DNA of 64,000 nucleotides, from positions 1-64,000 of the forward strand of contig JAEEYQ010000051.1 of the NCBI GenBank assembly GCA_016288215.1, in the 5' to 3' direction. Below are positions 42,115 to 50,479 of the stretch, piece by piece. This DNA comes from Lentisphaeria bacterium (GTDB taxonomy: Bacteria; Verrucomicrobiota; Lentisphaeria; Oligosphaerales; Oligosphaeraceae). The notes below the pieces were generated by a model, which had not been told where the DNA came from, did not search any database, and saw only the letters and a program-made list of their open reading frames with translations. Made by a program: the position numbers and the translations under genes. Each line of letters starts with the position of its first letter. Position 1 is the first letter of the stretch.

Positions 42115-43056
42115 TCAAAAATCGCCCTGCCCCCCCCGAAAAAGAAGGAAAACGGGGTTTCCAAAAGCCATCCACAGAAAGCCGGCGGCCGCCAAAAAGG
42201 GGGCAAAGGGCAAACTGGGGCGGCCGCGGCCTTTTGGGAACAGAGGGGCCAAGACGCCATAGAGGAAGCCAAGTACGGAAGCGAGAAGCAGGATGAAGAT
42301 GCAGGCGTCCGCCCCGAAGAAGGCGCCAAGCATGGCCAGCAGCTTCACGTCGCCGTAGCCCATGATGTCCCGCTTCCGTTTGGTGAAGCCCCACCAGACC
42401 CGCTTGCCGGCTTCGGCCACCACGGCCAAAAGACAGAATCCCATCAGCAGCCCCAAAAGCCAGTCCATCGCCGCGGCCGCCAGCGGCAGCCGGGCGGGCC
42501 AGTCCGCTCCGCCCACGCGCTCCAAGGCCCAATGGCAAATCAGATTGCCCGCCGCCGGGTCATCCGGCCGGCTCAAAGCCAGCCGACTCATGGGGAAGCC
42601 AGCCGCCAGACAGAGAGCCAGCCCCATGCCGGTGAACGTGAGGCTGTCCGGAACAATTCGATGCTCCAAATCAATCAGCGCCGCGCACAAAAGCGCGGAG
42701 ACAACGAAAAAATATCCACCAATTATTGAGATGGGAAGTTGCCGTTGAGCAACCTGATGCCATATTATCCAAAAGAGAATTCCTGTGGCGGACTCTCCCA
42801 GCGGATAGCGGACGGAAATCGGAAGGCCGCAGCCGCTGCACCGCCCCCGCAGACACAGCCAGCTGATGATGGGAATGTTCTCCCATGGCCGAATGGCATG
42901 GTTGCATTTCGGACAGTGGCTGGGGGGATACAGGAGGGACTCCCCTCGGGGCAACCGCCACACCACCACATTCAGAAAACTGCCAACCACACAACCCAGA
43001 CAGAATACACATGCACTCAAAAATCCACCATATGCCTGTAGGGATGTCCAATCCAT
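42115..43056 (-). CDS. pilD: Prepilin peptidase / N-methyltransferase
   Basis: 313 residues with about eight helices. Removes leader peptides from type IV prepilins or type II secretion pseudopilins and methylates the new N-terminus. The cytoplasmic zinc-type loop has two CxxC pairs (Cys48/Cys51, Cys73/Cys76). The two catalytic aspartates lie in ALIDLEHRIVPD and GYGDVKLLAMLG, both intact. VGSFLNVVVWRLPRGES is the family's opening motif. It indicates that pili or a type II secretion system exist elsewhere in the genome. Its start overlaps, head to head, the start of the next plus-strand gene by about 13 bases. Confidence 0.94.
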   Translation of the reverse strand: MDWTSLQAYGGFLSACVFCLGCVVGSFLNVVVWRLPRGESLLYPPSHCPKCNHAIRPWENIPIISWLCLRGRCSGCGLPISVRYPLGESATGILFWIIWHQVAQRQLPISIIGGYFFVVSALLCAALIDLEHRIVPDSLTFTGMGLALCLAAGFPMSRLALSRPDDPAAGNLICHWALERVGGADWPARLPLAAAAMDWLLGLLMGFCLLAVVAEAGKRVWWGFTKRKRDIMGYGDVKLLAMLGAFFGADACIFILLLASVLGFLYGVLAPLFPKGRGRPSLPFAPFLAAAGFLWMAFGNPVFLLFRGGQGDF

Positions 43057-43787
43057 TGTTCACCTGTCCCGCCGCCGGCCACCGTCTTTTGACGGCGACG
43101 ACCGCGCTGATTCTTCTCTGTCTTGCCTTCACGTCATCCGCCCTGGAGCCGGAGGCCCTCAAAGGCGCATGGAGCTTCGTCTTCTATGAACGGGTGGCCG
43201 GCGCCACGTCCCTGATGCCGCCACCGCCAGTCTTCGATGCCTTCGACATTCTTGACGAAAGCCATATCTTATTGCGCTTCAACACCAAAGCCAGTTCCAT
43301 CACCGCCGACTACACGTTGGAGGACGATGTGATTTCCTTCCAATTCACCATGCCTGAACGCGCGGAACCGGTCTCCTTCAAGGCCAAGCTACGCCTTCAG
43401 CCGGAGGAACATACGCTGATTCTCCATGGACGGAACAGCGACGCCGTCTACCTTCGGAGCGAAGATCTGAAGTCCCCTGCCCTGGTGGCCGGCAACTGGC
43501 AGAATCAAGGTCGCCATCAGGAGACCCTGTCCCTTGGCCGCGGCGGTGAATTCGCCATGCTTCCCACCCGGATGGCCGGCATCTTCCGTCTATGGTCCTC
43601 CAAAAAGGCGCTGACCATGACGCTCATCGCCAAACTGCCCAGCGGAATCTGGTGCACCTTCCTTTGGGAAATCACCCAAAAGGACGACACGCTGACCATG
43701 GTCCCCATCAACGCCAAAGGCCCTCAGAAGAAGAAGGCCACGTTTTGGAAACGTTGCCTGGACATCAAGCCGCCGGAAGCCAATTAG
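43044..43787 (+). CDS. Exported protein of unknown function
   Basis: About 247 residues from ATG 43044 (MSNPLFTCPAAGHRLLTATT), with a signal-peptide-like hydrophobic stretch LLTATTALILLCLAFTSSA. An in-frame ATG at 43032 is a further candidate; neither has a clear ribosome site. The mature part is beta-rich with two similar halves (GAWSFVFYERV... AYLRSEDL and GNWQNQGRHQ... IFRLWSSK), suggesting lipocalin- or calycin-like repeats, though this is only a profile impression. No known family. It is divergent from and overlaps the prepilin peptidase gene. Confidence 0.6.
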   Translation: MSNPLFTCPAAGHRLLTATTALILLCLAFTSSALEPEALKGAWSFVFYERVAGATSLMPPPPVFDAFDILDESHILLRFNTKASSITADYTLEDDVISFQFTMPERAEPVSFKAKLRLQPEEHTLILHGRNSDAVYLRSEDLKSPALVAGNWQNQGRHQETLSLGRGGEFAMLPTRMAGIFRLWSSKKALTMTLIAKLPSGIWCTFLWEITQKDDTLTMVPINAKGPQKKKATFWKRCLDIKPPEAN

Positions 43788-43852
43788 CAATTCGCGTGTG
43801 CCTTATGGATTCCCCGGGGCGGGAGGACGGCGACAGGAGGCTCTCTAAGACA

Positions 43853-43892
43853 CTGCATTGCAAAGTGTTATATACAACATCCTGCAATGCAG
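43853..43892. repeat. Perfect 10-bp inverted repeat with 20-bp spacer
   Basis: CTGCATTGCA (43853-43862) and TGCAATGCAG (43883-43892) are exact inverted copies around an AT-rich spacer containing TATATA. It sits between two convergent genes, 65 bases past the plus-strand stop. It could act as a bidirectional hairpin or a protein-binding site. Confidence 0.6.
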
Positions 43893-43930
43893 CAACTTAA
43901 CCCAAACCTCCAGCGGTGTTCCGCATCCCG

Positions 43931-44746
43931 CTACCATCTGGCGCACGCCCCCAGAACACGGCACACCTCGTCCGTGCTGCAGGTTTTGCCGAATTCGGAG
44001 GAGATGCAGCCGGTGTAGCCCGTCTCCACGATGGCTTTGAAGATGTTCGTGTAGTTCAACTCGCCCGTGCCCGGCTCATGCCGCCCCGGATTGTCGCCAA
44101 AATGATAATGGCCGATTTCCTTCGCGTAGGTCTGGATGTTGCGGATCACATCCCCTTCGCTAATCTGCTGATGATAAACGTCAAAGAGGAATTTGACGGC
44201 GGGGCTGTCGATGGCGCGGACCAATGCGGCGGCCTGATCGGAGTAGACCAGCGCGTAGCCGGCGTGGTTCACTTTCACGTTCAGCGCCTCGAAGACCATG
44301 GTGATGCCCGCGTCCTCCAGCATGGGAGCCACGCGGCGGCCGGCCACGGCCAAGTTGTCCATCTGCTGTTGCAGGGACATGTCGGAGCGTTGGGCGCCGG
44401 TCAGTGCCAACACGGTCTTCGTGCCCAAAGCCTTGGCGTTGACGATGGACTGGCGGATTTCCGTCTCGAACTGGTCATGGAAGGCCGGATTGACCGGGCC
44501 GTCGCCATTGATGGTGCCGCTGCTGCTGATGGCTCCCACTTCAATCCCAAGCTCTTGGCATTTGGCGCGAACCGCCTCTTTGTCCGTCCAGTTGCAGGCG
44601 CCCAAATCCTCAAAGGCGGGGAAGCCATAGGCGGCCACCTGCTCCACCATCTCCACATGGCTCATGTCCGAAAACCATCCGCACATGAGCGCAATCTTCG
44701 CCTTAATCCCTGCGCCGTATTTCGTTACATTCAAATCCAATGGCAT
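43931..44746 (-). CDS. Hydroxypyruvate-isomerase-like TIM-barrel sugar isomerase
   Basis: 271 residues from ATG 44746 with AAGGAG upstream. AP-endonuclease-2/xylose-isomerase-like barrel: MCGWFSDMSHVEMVEQVAAYGF at the start, then FEALNVKVNHAGYALVYSD, FLFDVYHQQISEGD and GHYHFGDNPGRHEPGTGELNY, with the metal ligands Glu, Asp, His and Glu in the Hyi order. It probably interconverts a small hydroxy-keto acid or sugar, such as hydroxypyruvate and tartronate semialdehyde, but the exact substrate is uncertain. A palindromic AT-rich promoter block lies about 65-95 bases upstream. Confidence 0.84.
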   Translation of the reverse strand: MPLDLNVTKYGAGIKAKIALMCGWFSDMSHVEMVEQVAAYGFPAFEDLGACNWTDKEAVRAKCQELGIEVGAISSSGTINGDGPVNPAFHDQFETEIRQSIVNAKALGTKTVLALTGAQRSDMSLQQQMDNLAVAGRRVAPMLEDAGITMVFEALNVKVNHAGYALVYSDQAAALVRAIDSPAVKFLFDVYHQQISEGDVIRNIQTYAKEIGHYHFGDNPGRHEPGTGELNYTNIFKAIVETGYTGCISSEFGKTCSTDEVCRVLGACARW

Positions 44747-44810
44747 TGTGCTCTCCTTCGTCTGGATTGTGAACCGTTCTACGGCCATGAGGCAACGATG
44801 CCCCGCGGCC

Positions 44811-44840
44811 CTATACCATATATTATATATAATATGTATA
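44811..44840 (-). promoter_or_regulatory. Palindromic AT-rich promoter block upstream of the isomerase
   Basis: Contains the perfect 16-bp palindrome ATATTATATATAATAT, and on the minus strand ends in ATGGTATAGG. It is the most symmetric member of the shared promoter-block set and could bind a dimeric regulator. It includes TATAAT. Confidence 0.5.
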
Positions 44841-44871
44841 AAAGAAAACCGTCGCCGACTCCGCGCGACGA

Positions 44872-45351
44872 CTACGCCTTCAACGCCCCTAGCCCCCGCT
44901 TGACCCGCTCTTCGTTCATCCGCTGCCAAAGGGCGGGATGCTTCAGAAGCTCTCGATTCAGACGGCCCGTGCTCATGTTCAACAACGCCGCCGCCTCCGA
45001 CACGCGAAACGCCGTCGCCTCCAACGCGTCCATCATGCACGCCGCCCAGCGGGCAAACGCGGCCGCATGGACGCCAGGGATCTCCTCCGTCCAGTCCACC
45101 GACGGCTCCCGCCAGTTCAGTGCCATCTCCAGCCGAAGCTTCCGCAAGGCGTTCTGGCGGTTAAGATGCTGCGAGCGAGTCACATCGTCCATGGCGGACA
45201 GGCCACGGGGCTCATAGGTCACCCGCACCGCCGTCGAGGTCTTGTTCCGCTTCTGACCGCCGGGGCCAACGCCGCGACAAGCCTCGCAACGGCAGAGACG
45301 CAGAAGCGCCTCGTCGTCCATTCGAAGCAGTTCGTCCCGTGTCGGCTCCAT
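44872..45351 (-). CDS. Release-factor-like protein with GGQ motif
   Basis: 159 residues. The GVGPGGQKRNKT motif (GGQ at residues 31-33) is that of peptide-release domains in class-I release factors, as in ArfB/YaeJ and RF-H-like rescue proteins. It thus likely hydrolyses peptidyl-tRNA in stalled ribosomes or acts in a related rescue. No stop-codon recognition domain is present. After residue ~75 the helical region ends with VSEAAALLNMSTGRLNRELLKHP, which resembles a helix-turn-helix rather than the basic tail of ArfB. The gene starts ten bases after the amidohydrolase stop, same strand. Confidence 0.78.
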   Translation of the reverse strand: MEPTRDELLRMDDEALLRLCRCEACRGVGPGGQKRNKTSTAVRVTYEPRGLSAMDDVTRSQHLNRQNALRKLRLEMALNWREPSVDWTEEIPGVHAAAFARWAACMMDALEATAFRVSEAAALLNMSTGRLNRELLKHPALWQRMNEERVKRGLGALKA

Positions 45352-45360
45352 GCCTCCCTT

Positions 45361-46173
45361 TCACCGTCCCTCTGGCATCCAACGCCCCCATAGGCGCTTG
45401 GCATTGCCGAAGAAGACCGTCTCCGTCTCGCCGGCGGTCAGCTCCAGCTTCTGAATCTGGCTGATGCCGTCCCGCAAATCCTGCCACGGCGAGTCGGTTC
45501 CATACAGCACATGGTCCACTCCATGGGCGACGATGATGCGACGGAACTGCTCATAGGGCATGTACGGGGTCACGAAGGCGGTGTCGATGTACACCGTCGT
45601 TCCCACCAAATCCCGCTCCACCTTGTCCCAACAACGCCATCCGCCTAGATGAGCGGCAATCAGCGTGAGGGCCGGATGACGCCGCTGGACTTCCGCAAAA
45701 TCCGACGGTTCAGTATGATAGGGCGGATCAAAGCCAACGTCCTCTCCCGCATGCACAATCACCGGCAGCCCATGGGTCTCACAGAACGACCACACTTTCT
45801 CCGGCCCCGGATCCGTCATGTGGAACTCCTGATATTCGGGATGCAGCTTCACGCCGCACAGCCCCAAATCCATCAGCTCCTTCAAATGGTCCACCACCTC
45901 CGGATCCTCTGGATAGACGGCCCCCATGGAAAGGGTCGGCCACGCATTCCGCTCCGCCGCCCATTGGTTGACGGAGCGGGTCTGGTCCGGACGGGTCACC
46001 ACCGGGCAGTTCATCCACCCCGAATAGCCCGCCTCCTCCGCCTTGGCCCGCAGCCCCGCCGCCGTGCCGTCCGTGAAGACAGGAATCCCCTTGGCCCTCT
46101 CCCGAAGATGCGCCAGCGCCCTCGCCGCGATCTTGTCGGGATACACATGTGTATGGACATCAAAGATTTTCAT
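45361..46173 (-). CDS. Amidohydrolase-family TIM-barrel hydrolase
   Basis: 270 residues. Metal-binding FDVHTHVYPD (HxH at residues 7-9), central GVKLHPEYQEFH, PVIVHAGEDVG, LIAAHLGGWRCWD and late LYGTDSPWQD give the full amidohydrolase_2 set of ligands, so the enzyme is probably active on a small lactone or acid. Cytoplasmic. It overlaps nothing and is followed by the release-factor-like gene. Substrate unknown. Confidence 0.85.
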   Translation of the reverse strand: MKIFDVHTHVYPDKIAARALAHLRERAKGIPVFTDGTAAGLRAKAEEAGYSGWMNCPVVTRPDQTRSVNQWAAERNAWPTLSMGAVYPEDPEVVDHLKELMDLGLCGVKLHPEYQEFHMTDPGPEKVWSFCETHGLPVIVHAGEDVGFDPPYHTEPSDFAEVQRRHPALTLIAAHLGGWRCWDKVERDLVGTTVYIDTAFVTPYMPYEQFRRIIVAHGVDHVLYGTDSPWQDLRDGISQIQKLELTAGETETVFFGNAKRLWGRWMPEGR

Positions 46174-46179
46174 CTAAAT

Positions 46180-46285
46180 TCAAACTCGCAATTAGCAGTT
46201 AGCAATTCACAATCAGCGAATTCTCCAGGCTTTTGGAAGCGCTTTCAATTGCCAATTGATCATTGCTAATTGCCAATTTTATAAC
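46180..46285. repeat. AATTAGC/CAATT short repeats in intergenic gap
   Basis: A run with AATTAGCAGTTAGCAATTC and TTGCCAATTGATCATTGCTA, near-palindromic units of the same AATTAG class as at 51.4 kb but more diverged. No gene. Confidence 0.6.
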
Positions 46286-46288
46286 CCC

Positions 46289-47107
46289 TTAGAGCGCAGT
46301 TACTTCCTTGTTGCCAAGGCCCTGGCCGATCATCATGAGGTACTCATAGCTGCGGCGCAGGGAGTAGGTCATGTCGTAGGGGGAGTTGTCCAGCTCGATG
46401 ATGACGTTGTCGATGTTCGTGGGAGCCGCGTCGAGAATTTCGGGGATGTTGAGATCGCCTTCGCCGAGGGGGCGCAGCTCCAGCTTCTTCTCATAGGTGC
46501 CGTTGACGATCTTGAGGGCGCTTTGGGGATCCACCAAGATGCCGTCCTTCATATGGATAAGCACCACGCGGTCATAGAACTTCTTCATCATCTCCGCCGC
46601 GTCATTCAGACCGAAATTGGCGGACCAGAAGGCATCCAGCTGGAACTTGACCTTGGGGCAGAGCTCCGCGTAGATTTCGTATTTGAGGCGGCCGTCAATC
46701 TTGTCGAACTCCCAATAGTGGTTGTGCTGGAAGAGCTCGAAGCCGGCGGCGGCGGTGCGCTCCACCATGATGTTGGTCTTTTCGGCAGTGGCCTTGATGG
46801 TATCCAGGTCCTTGAAGTCATCGGGGCCGTAGCCGCAGACAATGCGCTTCAGGCCCATGTCGCCGGCGATGTCAATGGATTCGTCGATGTTGTCGATGTT
46901 GCACCACGGGCGATGGGAGGAGGCCAGTTCCAGACCCAGATCCGAGCACACCTTCTTGAATTCGGCGGCCGTCTTCAGTTCGTGGAAGCCGCAGCACTCC
47001 ACTCCTTTGAATCCGATCTGCGCCACGGTCTTGAGCACGTTGGCAATGCCCTGCTTCTCCGCTTCGTTGCGCAGGGAATACAGCTGAACAGCAAGTTTAC
47101 GCTTCAT
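46289..47107 (-). CDS. Sugar-phosphate isomerase/epimerase-like TIM barrel
   Basis: 272 residues from ATG 47107 (MKRKLAVQLYSLRNEAEKQG), with CGGAG upstream. Xylose-isomerase-like barrel: GFKGVECCGFHEL, LELASSHRPW, FELFQHNHYWEFDKI, FQLDAFWSAN, VVLIHMKDG and a final VIIELDNSPYDM hold the usual metal ligands (His, Asp, His, Glu). These enzymes are common in PVC genomes next to oxidoreductases and GH genes and act on myo-inositol-like or keto-sugar substrates. Not secreted. Exact reaction unknown. Confidence 0.84.
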   Translation of the reverse strand: MKRKLAVQLYSLRNEAEKQGIANVLKTVAQIGFKGVECCGFHELKTAAEFKKVCSDLGLELASSHRPWCNIDNIDESIDIAGDMGLKRIVCGYGPDDFKDLDTIKATAEKTNIMVERTAAAGFELFQHNHYWEFDKIDGRLKYEIYAELCPKVKFQLDAFWSANFGLNDAAEMMKKFYDRVVLIHMKDGILVDPQSALKIVNGTYEKKLELRPLGEGDLNIPEILDAAPTNIDNVIIELDNSPYDMTYSLRRSYEYLMMIGQGLGNKEVTAL

Positions 47108-47372
47108 TTTTTTGACTCCGTTGTGTTGTTTTGGAAAAAGGACACCTCTCACTCTTCAAAAAAACTCCTTTACTTTAATATGTAGAAAAAAACTATGCAA
47201 GTCACGCAGGAAAACTTTGGCAAATTCCATCTTTCTCAAATCAAAAGGGACGTTGCCATTTGATTTTCCAAAAGAAGAGATACATTAACCTTTTGAACAT
47301 ATTTTCGGTCATCCGTCGGCGCCTCCCGATGACCCTTTACCAAGACAGCGCCCTTGAGGAGAAGAATAAAAC

Positions 47373-48401
47373 ATGAAGAAGTCAGAGTTCAAACCGTTGG
47401 ATTGGGCGAACTTGGGTTTTGCCTACCGCGACACCTATTGCCACATCCGCTATGTGTGGCGAAACGGAAAATGGGACGAGGGCAACCTCTACGAAGAGCC
47501 TTACATGCCGATTCACATCGCCGCCACGGCCCTCCACTACGGACAGGACGCCTTCGAGGGACTGAAGGTCTTCCGCTGCAAGGACGGCGTCGTCCGCGCC
47601 TTCCGCCCCTATGAGAACGCGCGCCGCCTGAACAGCAGCGCCCGCCGCTCCTGCATGGCGGAAATTCCGGAGGAGCTGTTCATGGACGCCGTTCGCCGCG
47701 TGGTGAAGGCGAATATGGACTTTGTGCCGCCCTACGGCACCGGCGCCTCCCTGTACGTCCGCCCGCTGCTGGTGGGCACGGGGCCGCAGATCGGCGTCAA
47801 CGCCGCCGACGAATTCACCTTCCTGATTCTGGTGACGCCGGTGGGCGCCTACTACAAGGGCGGCCTGACCCCCGTCCGCGCCATCGTCGTGGAGGACTTT
47901 GACCGCGCGGCCCCCAAAGGCACGGGCACCGTCAAGATGGGCGGCAACTACGGCGCCAGCCTGCTGCCCCACAAGATCGCCCATGACAAGGGCTTTCCCG
48001 TGGACCTCTATCTGGACAGCGCGGAGCACAAGTACATCGATGAATTCGGCACCTCCAATTTCATCGCCATCGACAAGAAGGGCGCCTATGTGACCCCCAA
48101 GTCCACTTCCGTGCTCCCCAGCATCACGAACAACGGCCTCCGCACCGTGGCACAGCATCTGGGCATGCCCGTCGAAGTCCGCCCTGTCCGCTTTGACGAA
48201 ATCGCGGACTTTGCGGAAATCGCGGCCTGCGGCACGGCGGTGGTCATCACGCCCGTGAACGAGATTGTCCGCGGCGAACAGGTCATCCAGGTCGGCCCCC
48301 GCGAAGGCTGCGGCCCCACCCTGCAGAAAATCTACAACGCCTATACCGCCATCCAGTGGGGCGAGGCGAAAGACGAATTCAACTGGCTGGTGGACATCTA
48401 G
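47373..48401 (+). CDS. ilvE: Branched-chain amino acid aminotransferase
   Basis: Final step of leucine, isoleucine and valine synthesis, PLP-dependent, cytoplasmic. The 342-residue length is normal for the BCAT type-II-like group (fold type IV). HYGQDAFEGLKVFR and NARRLNSSARR are substrate-domain motifs. The PLP lysine is Lys188 in GTVKMGGNYG, and EFGTSNFIAI plus GCGPTLQKIYNAYTAIQWG complete the family. AAGGTGGAGG-type sites are weak; GAGGAGAAG (about 47355-47363) is in ribosome-site range. A terminator-like hairpin follows. Confidence 0.95.
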   Translation: MKKSEFKPLDWANLGFAYRDTYCHIRYVWRNGKWDEGNLYEEPYMPIHIAATALHYGQDAFEGLKVFRCKDGVVRAFRPYENARRLNSSARRSCMAEIPEELFMDAVRRVVKANMDFVPPYGTGASLYVRPLLVGTGPQIGVNAADEFTFLILVTPVGAYYKGGLTPVRAIVVEDFDRAAPKGTGTVKMGGNYGASLLPHKIAHDKGFPVDLYLDSAEHKYIDEFGTSNFIAIDKKGAYVTPKSTSVLPSITNNGLRTVAQHLGMPVEVRPVRFDEIADFAEIAACGTAVVITPVNEIVRGEQVIQVGPREGCGPTLQKIYNAYTAIQWGEAKDEFNWLVDI

Positions 48402-48415
48402 TCCACAATGCGGCG

Positions 48416-48444
48416 GAGGGCGGAAAAAACACCGCTCCGCCCTC
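48416..48444 (+). terminator. Terminator-like hairpin after ilvE
   Basis: GAGGGCGGA (48416-48424) and TCCGCCCTC (48436-48444) are perfectly complementary around an 11-base loop, 15 bases past the ilvE stop. No T-run follows, so it may be a weak or factor-dependent terminator. Confidence 0.5.
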
Positions 48445-48558
48445 CCGTCCGCGCCAATAAATTCCGGCTTTATTCGTTTTGCAATATGGAAGCAGAAGTT
48501 TTCTCCCATGGCTCGCCGGAATCATGGGGCAAGACTCATCCCATAGCAGGAGAATCTC

Positions 48559-49170
48559 ATGGATGCAATCAACCATATTCTCGACAGCGCCGCCGTGCAG
48601 GCAAGGCAGGAGAAATCCTATGCCGATGCCACCGACCGCCAGCTGGTCACCTGGATGTGCGAAGGAGACACCGCCGCCTTCGAGGAGATTTTCTCCCGCT
48701 ATGAGGTGCGGCTGGTCGCCTATGCGGCCCGTTACATCAATTCCATTGATTTGGCCAAAGATGTCTGTCAGGAGGTGTTCCTGAAGTTGATTGCCAAGCC
48801 GCCGACGGTACTCATCTACGACAATTTGGGCCCTTGGCTCTTTCGAGTGACCCGAAATCTGGCCATCGACAAACGGCGTCGCCGCAAATTCGAGGTCAGC
48901 GGCGAAGATGTGGACATGCCGGAGGCGAAGGATGAGCTCAGCCCCTTCCAGACGCTCTCCAGCCAGAACGACGCCCGCGTCATCCGCAAACTGGTTCAGG
49001 AGCTTCCCCCCGAATTGCGGGAAATCGTGGAGCTGCGGGTGGACGGCGGCGTCTCCTTCAAGGACATAGCAACCATTCTGGACATTCCTCAAGGGACGGC
49101 CCTGTGGCGCATGCATCGGGCCATTGAGGTGCTTCGCCAGCAGTGGAGAAACTATGAGCCAAAGCTGTGA
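48559..49170 (+). CDS. ECF-type RNA polymerase sigma factor
   Basis: 203 residues, sigma-70 family without region 1. Region 2 is visible from about residues 27-100 (ATDRQLVTWMCEGDTAAFEEIFSRY... DVCQEVFLKL... LFRVTRNLAID), region 4 from about 140-195 with the helix-turn-helix SFKDIATILDIPQGTALWRMHRA. It directs RNA polymerase to envelope- or stress-response promoters. The start of the anti-sigma gene overlaps its last 17 bases, the usual way these pairs are encoded. No auto-regulated promoter motif is obvious upstream. A 157-base gap precedes it. Confidence 0.9.
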   Translation: MDAINHILDSAAVQARQEKSYADATDRQLVTWMCEGDTAAFEEIFSRYEVRLVAYAARYINSIDLAKDVCQEVFLKLIAKPPTVLIYDNLGPWLFRVTRNLAIDKRRRRKFEVSGEDVDMPEAKDELSPFQTLSSQNDARVIRKLVQELPPELREIVELRVDGGVSFKDIATILDIPQGTALWRMHRAIEVLRQQWRNYEPKL

Positions 49171-49759
49171 CAAACTCCGCGAAGAGGCGATGCGCCAAGG
49201 AGAAGGCAGCGCCGCCGAATACGCATGGATCCGGCACAGCCGAACCTGTAAAAACTGCCAGACGGAGCTCTTTGTCCTTGAGACCCTGCGGCGGCAGGCG
49301 GCAAATGACCGTATGCATCTGCCCCGCAAGCAGATAGATATGCTCATGCAGACGGCCAGGCAGCAGTATCAGCCCCGCAAGCGGCCGTCTTTTCTGTCCG
49401 TGGCATGGGGCGTGACCTGGAAGCTTGCCATATTGGCCGCCTGCGCCTTTGTCCTCATCGAGTTCATCCCCCAAAAATGGGCCAGCGCCTCGGAGCTGCA
49501 GAAAATCTACATCGCCCATCAGTCTCTGCCGGAGCCCACGGAGGCCGGCAACTATTTTCTTCCCGTCCATCCCGTCGGCAGCCGAGAGCTGGAGCAGGCC
49601 GTCATCTGCGCCAACACGCCACAGGAAGCCTGCGCCATGCCAGAACTGCTGCCAGGCCAGAGCGTGGACCGAGCCATTCGGGAGCTCCGAAGCCAAGTCG
49701 ATTTGCGGCGAACCGCCGTTCTGGAACAGATTGACCATGACCTGACCCGATTCCCGTAA
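49154..49759 (+). CDS. Zinc-type (ZAS-like) transmembrane anti-sigma factor
   Basis: 201 residues from ATG 49154, translationally coupled to the sigma gene. An H-x3-C-x2-C zinc motif at His28, Cys32, Cys35 (HSRTCKNC) fits the ZAS domain that holds ECF sigma factors inactive. A transmembrane helix lies at residues 86-106 (TWKLAILAACAFVLIEF). The C-terminal ~95 residues are outside the membrane and would sense the signal. The sensor domain has no recognised family, and the absence of further histidines or cysteines there suggests the signal is not metal. Confidence 0.75.
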   Translation: MSQSCDKLREEAMRQGEGSAAEYAWIRHSRTCKNCQTELFVLETLRRQAANDRMHLPRKQIDMLMQTARQQYQPRKRPSFLSVAWGVTWKLAILAACAFVLIEFIPQKWASASELQKIYIAHQSLPEPTEAGNYFLPVHPVGSRELEQAVICANTPQEACAMPELLPGQSVDRAIRELRSQVDLRRTAVLEQIDHDLTRFP

Positions 49760-49777
49760 CCTACGCACTTCGCATCC

Positions 49778-50446
49778 ATGAAACAACGCCTTCTGTCCAT
49801 CGCCATCGCCTTTTTGGGCCTCCTCCCGTTGCTGACGGGCACGGAGACGGCGGCAGTTGGCACGTCCGTGCAGGAAAAAGCGGCCATTCTCGTCCAACGC
49901 GAATCCCTTCAAAGCGTCCGTGAGGCAAAGCCCGAATTGGACTCCGTGGCCTTCATGGCCTTTCTGGCGGACAACACTCCCGACCTTCTCGAAGAATGGA
50001 AACGGCGCTGCGCCGAAGAGCCGGAGACCGCGCTGGCCTATCTGAACCTGCTGGTGGACCACTATGAGCACATCAGCGCCGTGCAAAAGGACAATCCCGC
50101 CGAATACGAACGGCTGCTGGAACAGCAACGCACGGAGAGCCGCGCGCGGCAGCTGGCCAGGCAAATCCAACTCCTGCCCGAACAGATTCGCACCGCCCCT
50201 GCTGACAAGGCGGAAGTCCTTACCCATAAACTAGATACAGCTAGAGAAGAGCTGAAGAAGCTATTGCAGGACAGTTTTGACGAGGCCCAGGCGCGGCAGT
50301 TGTTCGACCTTAATCGTCTGGAGTCCGAAGTCCGTGACCTCCGGCGACTTGTGGAGGAACGAGCCACCAACCGCCAATTCATTTTGGAACAGCGCTTCCA
50401 AGTCCTCACGGGAGAGAGCTGGCGTCAGCCCCCCGCGAAAAAATAG
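49778..50446 (+). CDS. Exported helical protein, third gene of sigma operon
   Basis: 222 residues with a signal peptide (MKQRLLSIAIAFLGLLPLLTG). The mature part is highly charged and helical with long Glu/Arg/Gln stretches (YERLLEQQRTESRARQLARQ, RLESEVRDLRRLVEERA), like CpxP/Spy-type periplasmic sensors or chaperones but without their LTxxQ motif. It follows the anti-sigma gene by 18 bases and may be its sensing partner or regulon product. No known family. Confidence 0.65.
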   Translation: MKQRLLSIAIAFLGLLPLLTGTETAAVGTSVQEKAAILVQRESLQSVREAKPELDSVAFMAFLADNTPDLLEEWKRRCAEEPETALAYLNLLVDHYEHISAVQKDNPAEYERLLEQQRTESRARQLARQIQLLPEQIRTAPADKAEVLTHKLDTAREELKKLLQDSFDEAQARQLFDLNRLESEVRDLRRLVEERATNRQFILEQRFQVLTGESWRQPPAKK

Positions 50447-50479
50447 TCGTCAGCCCTTCTTTGAAGCGGAAGAAAAACG

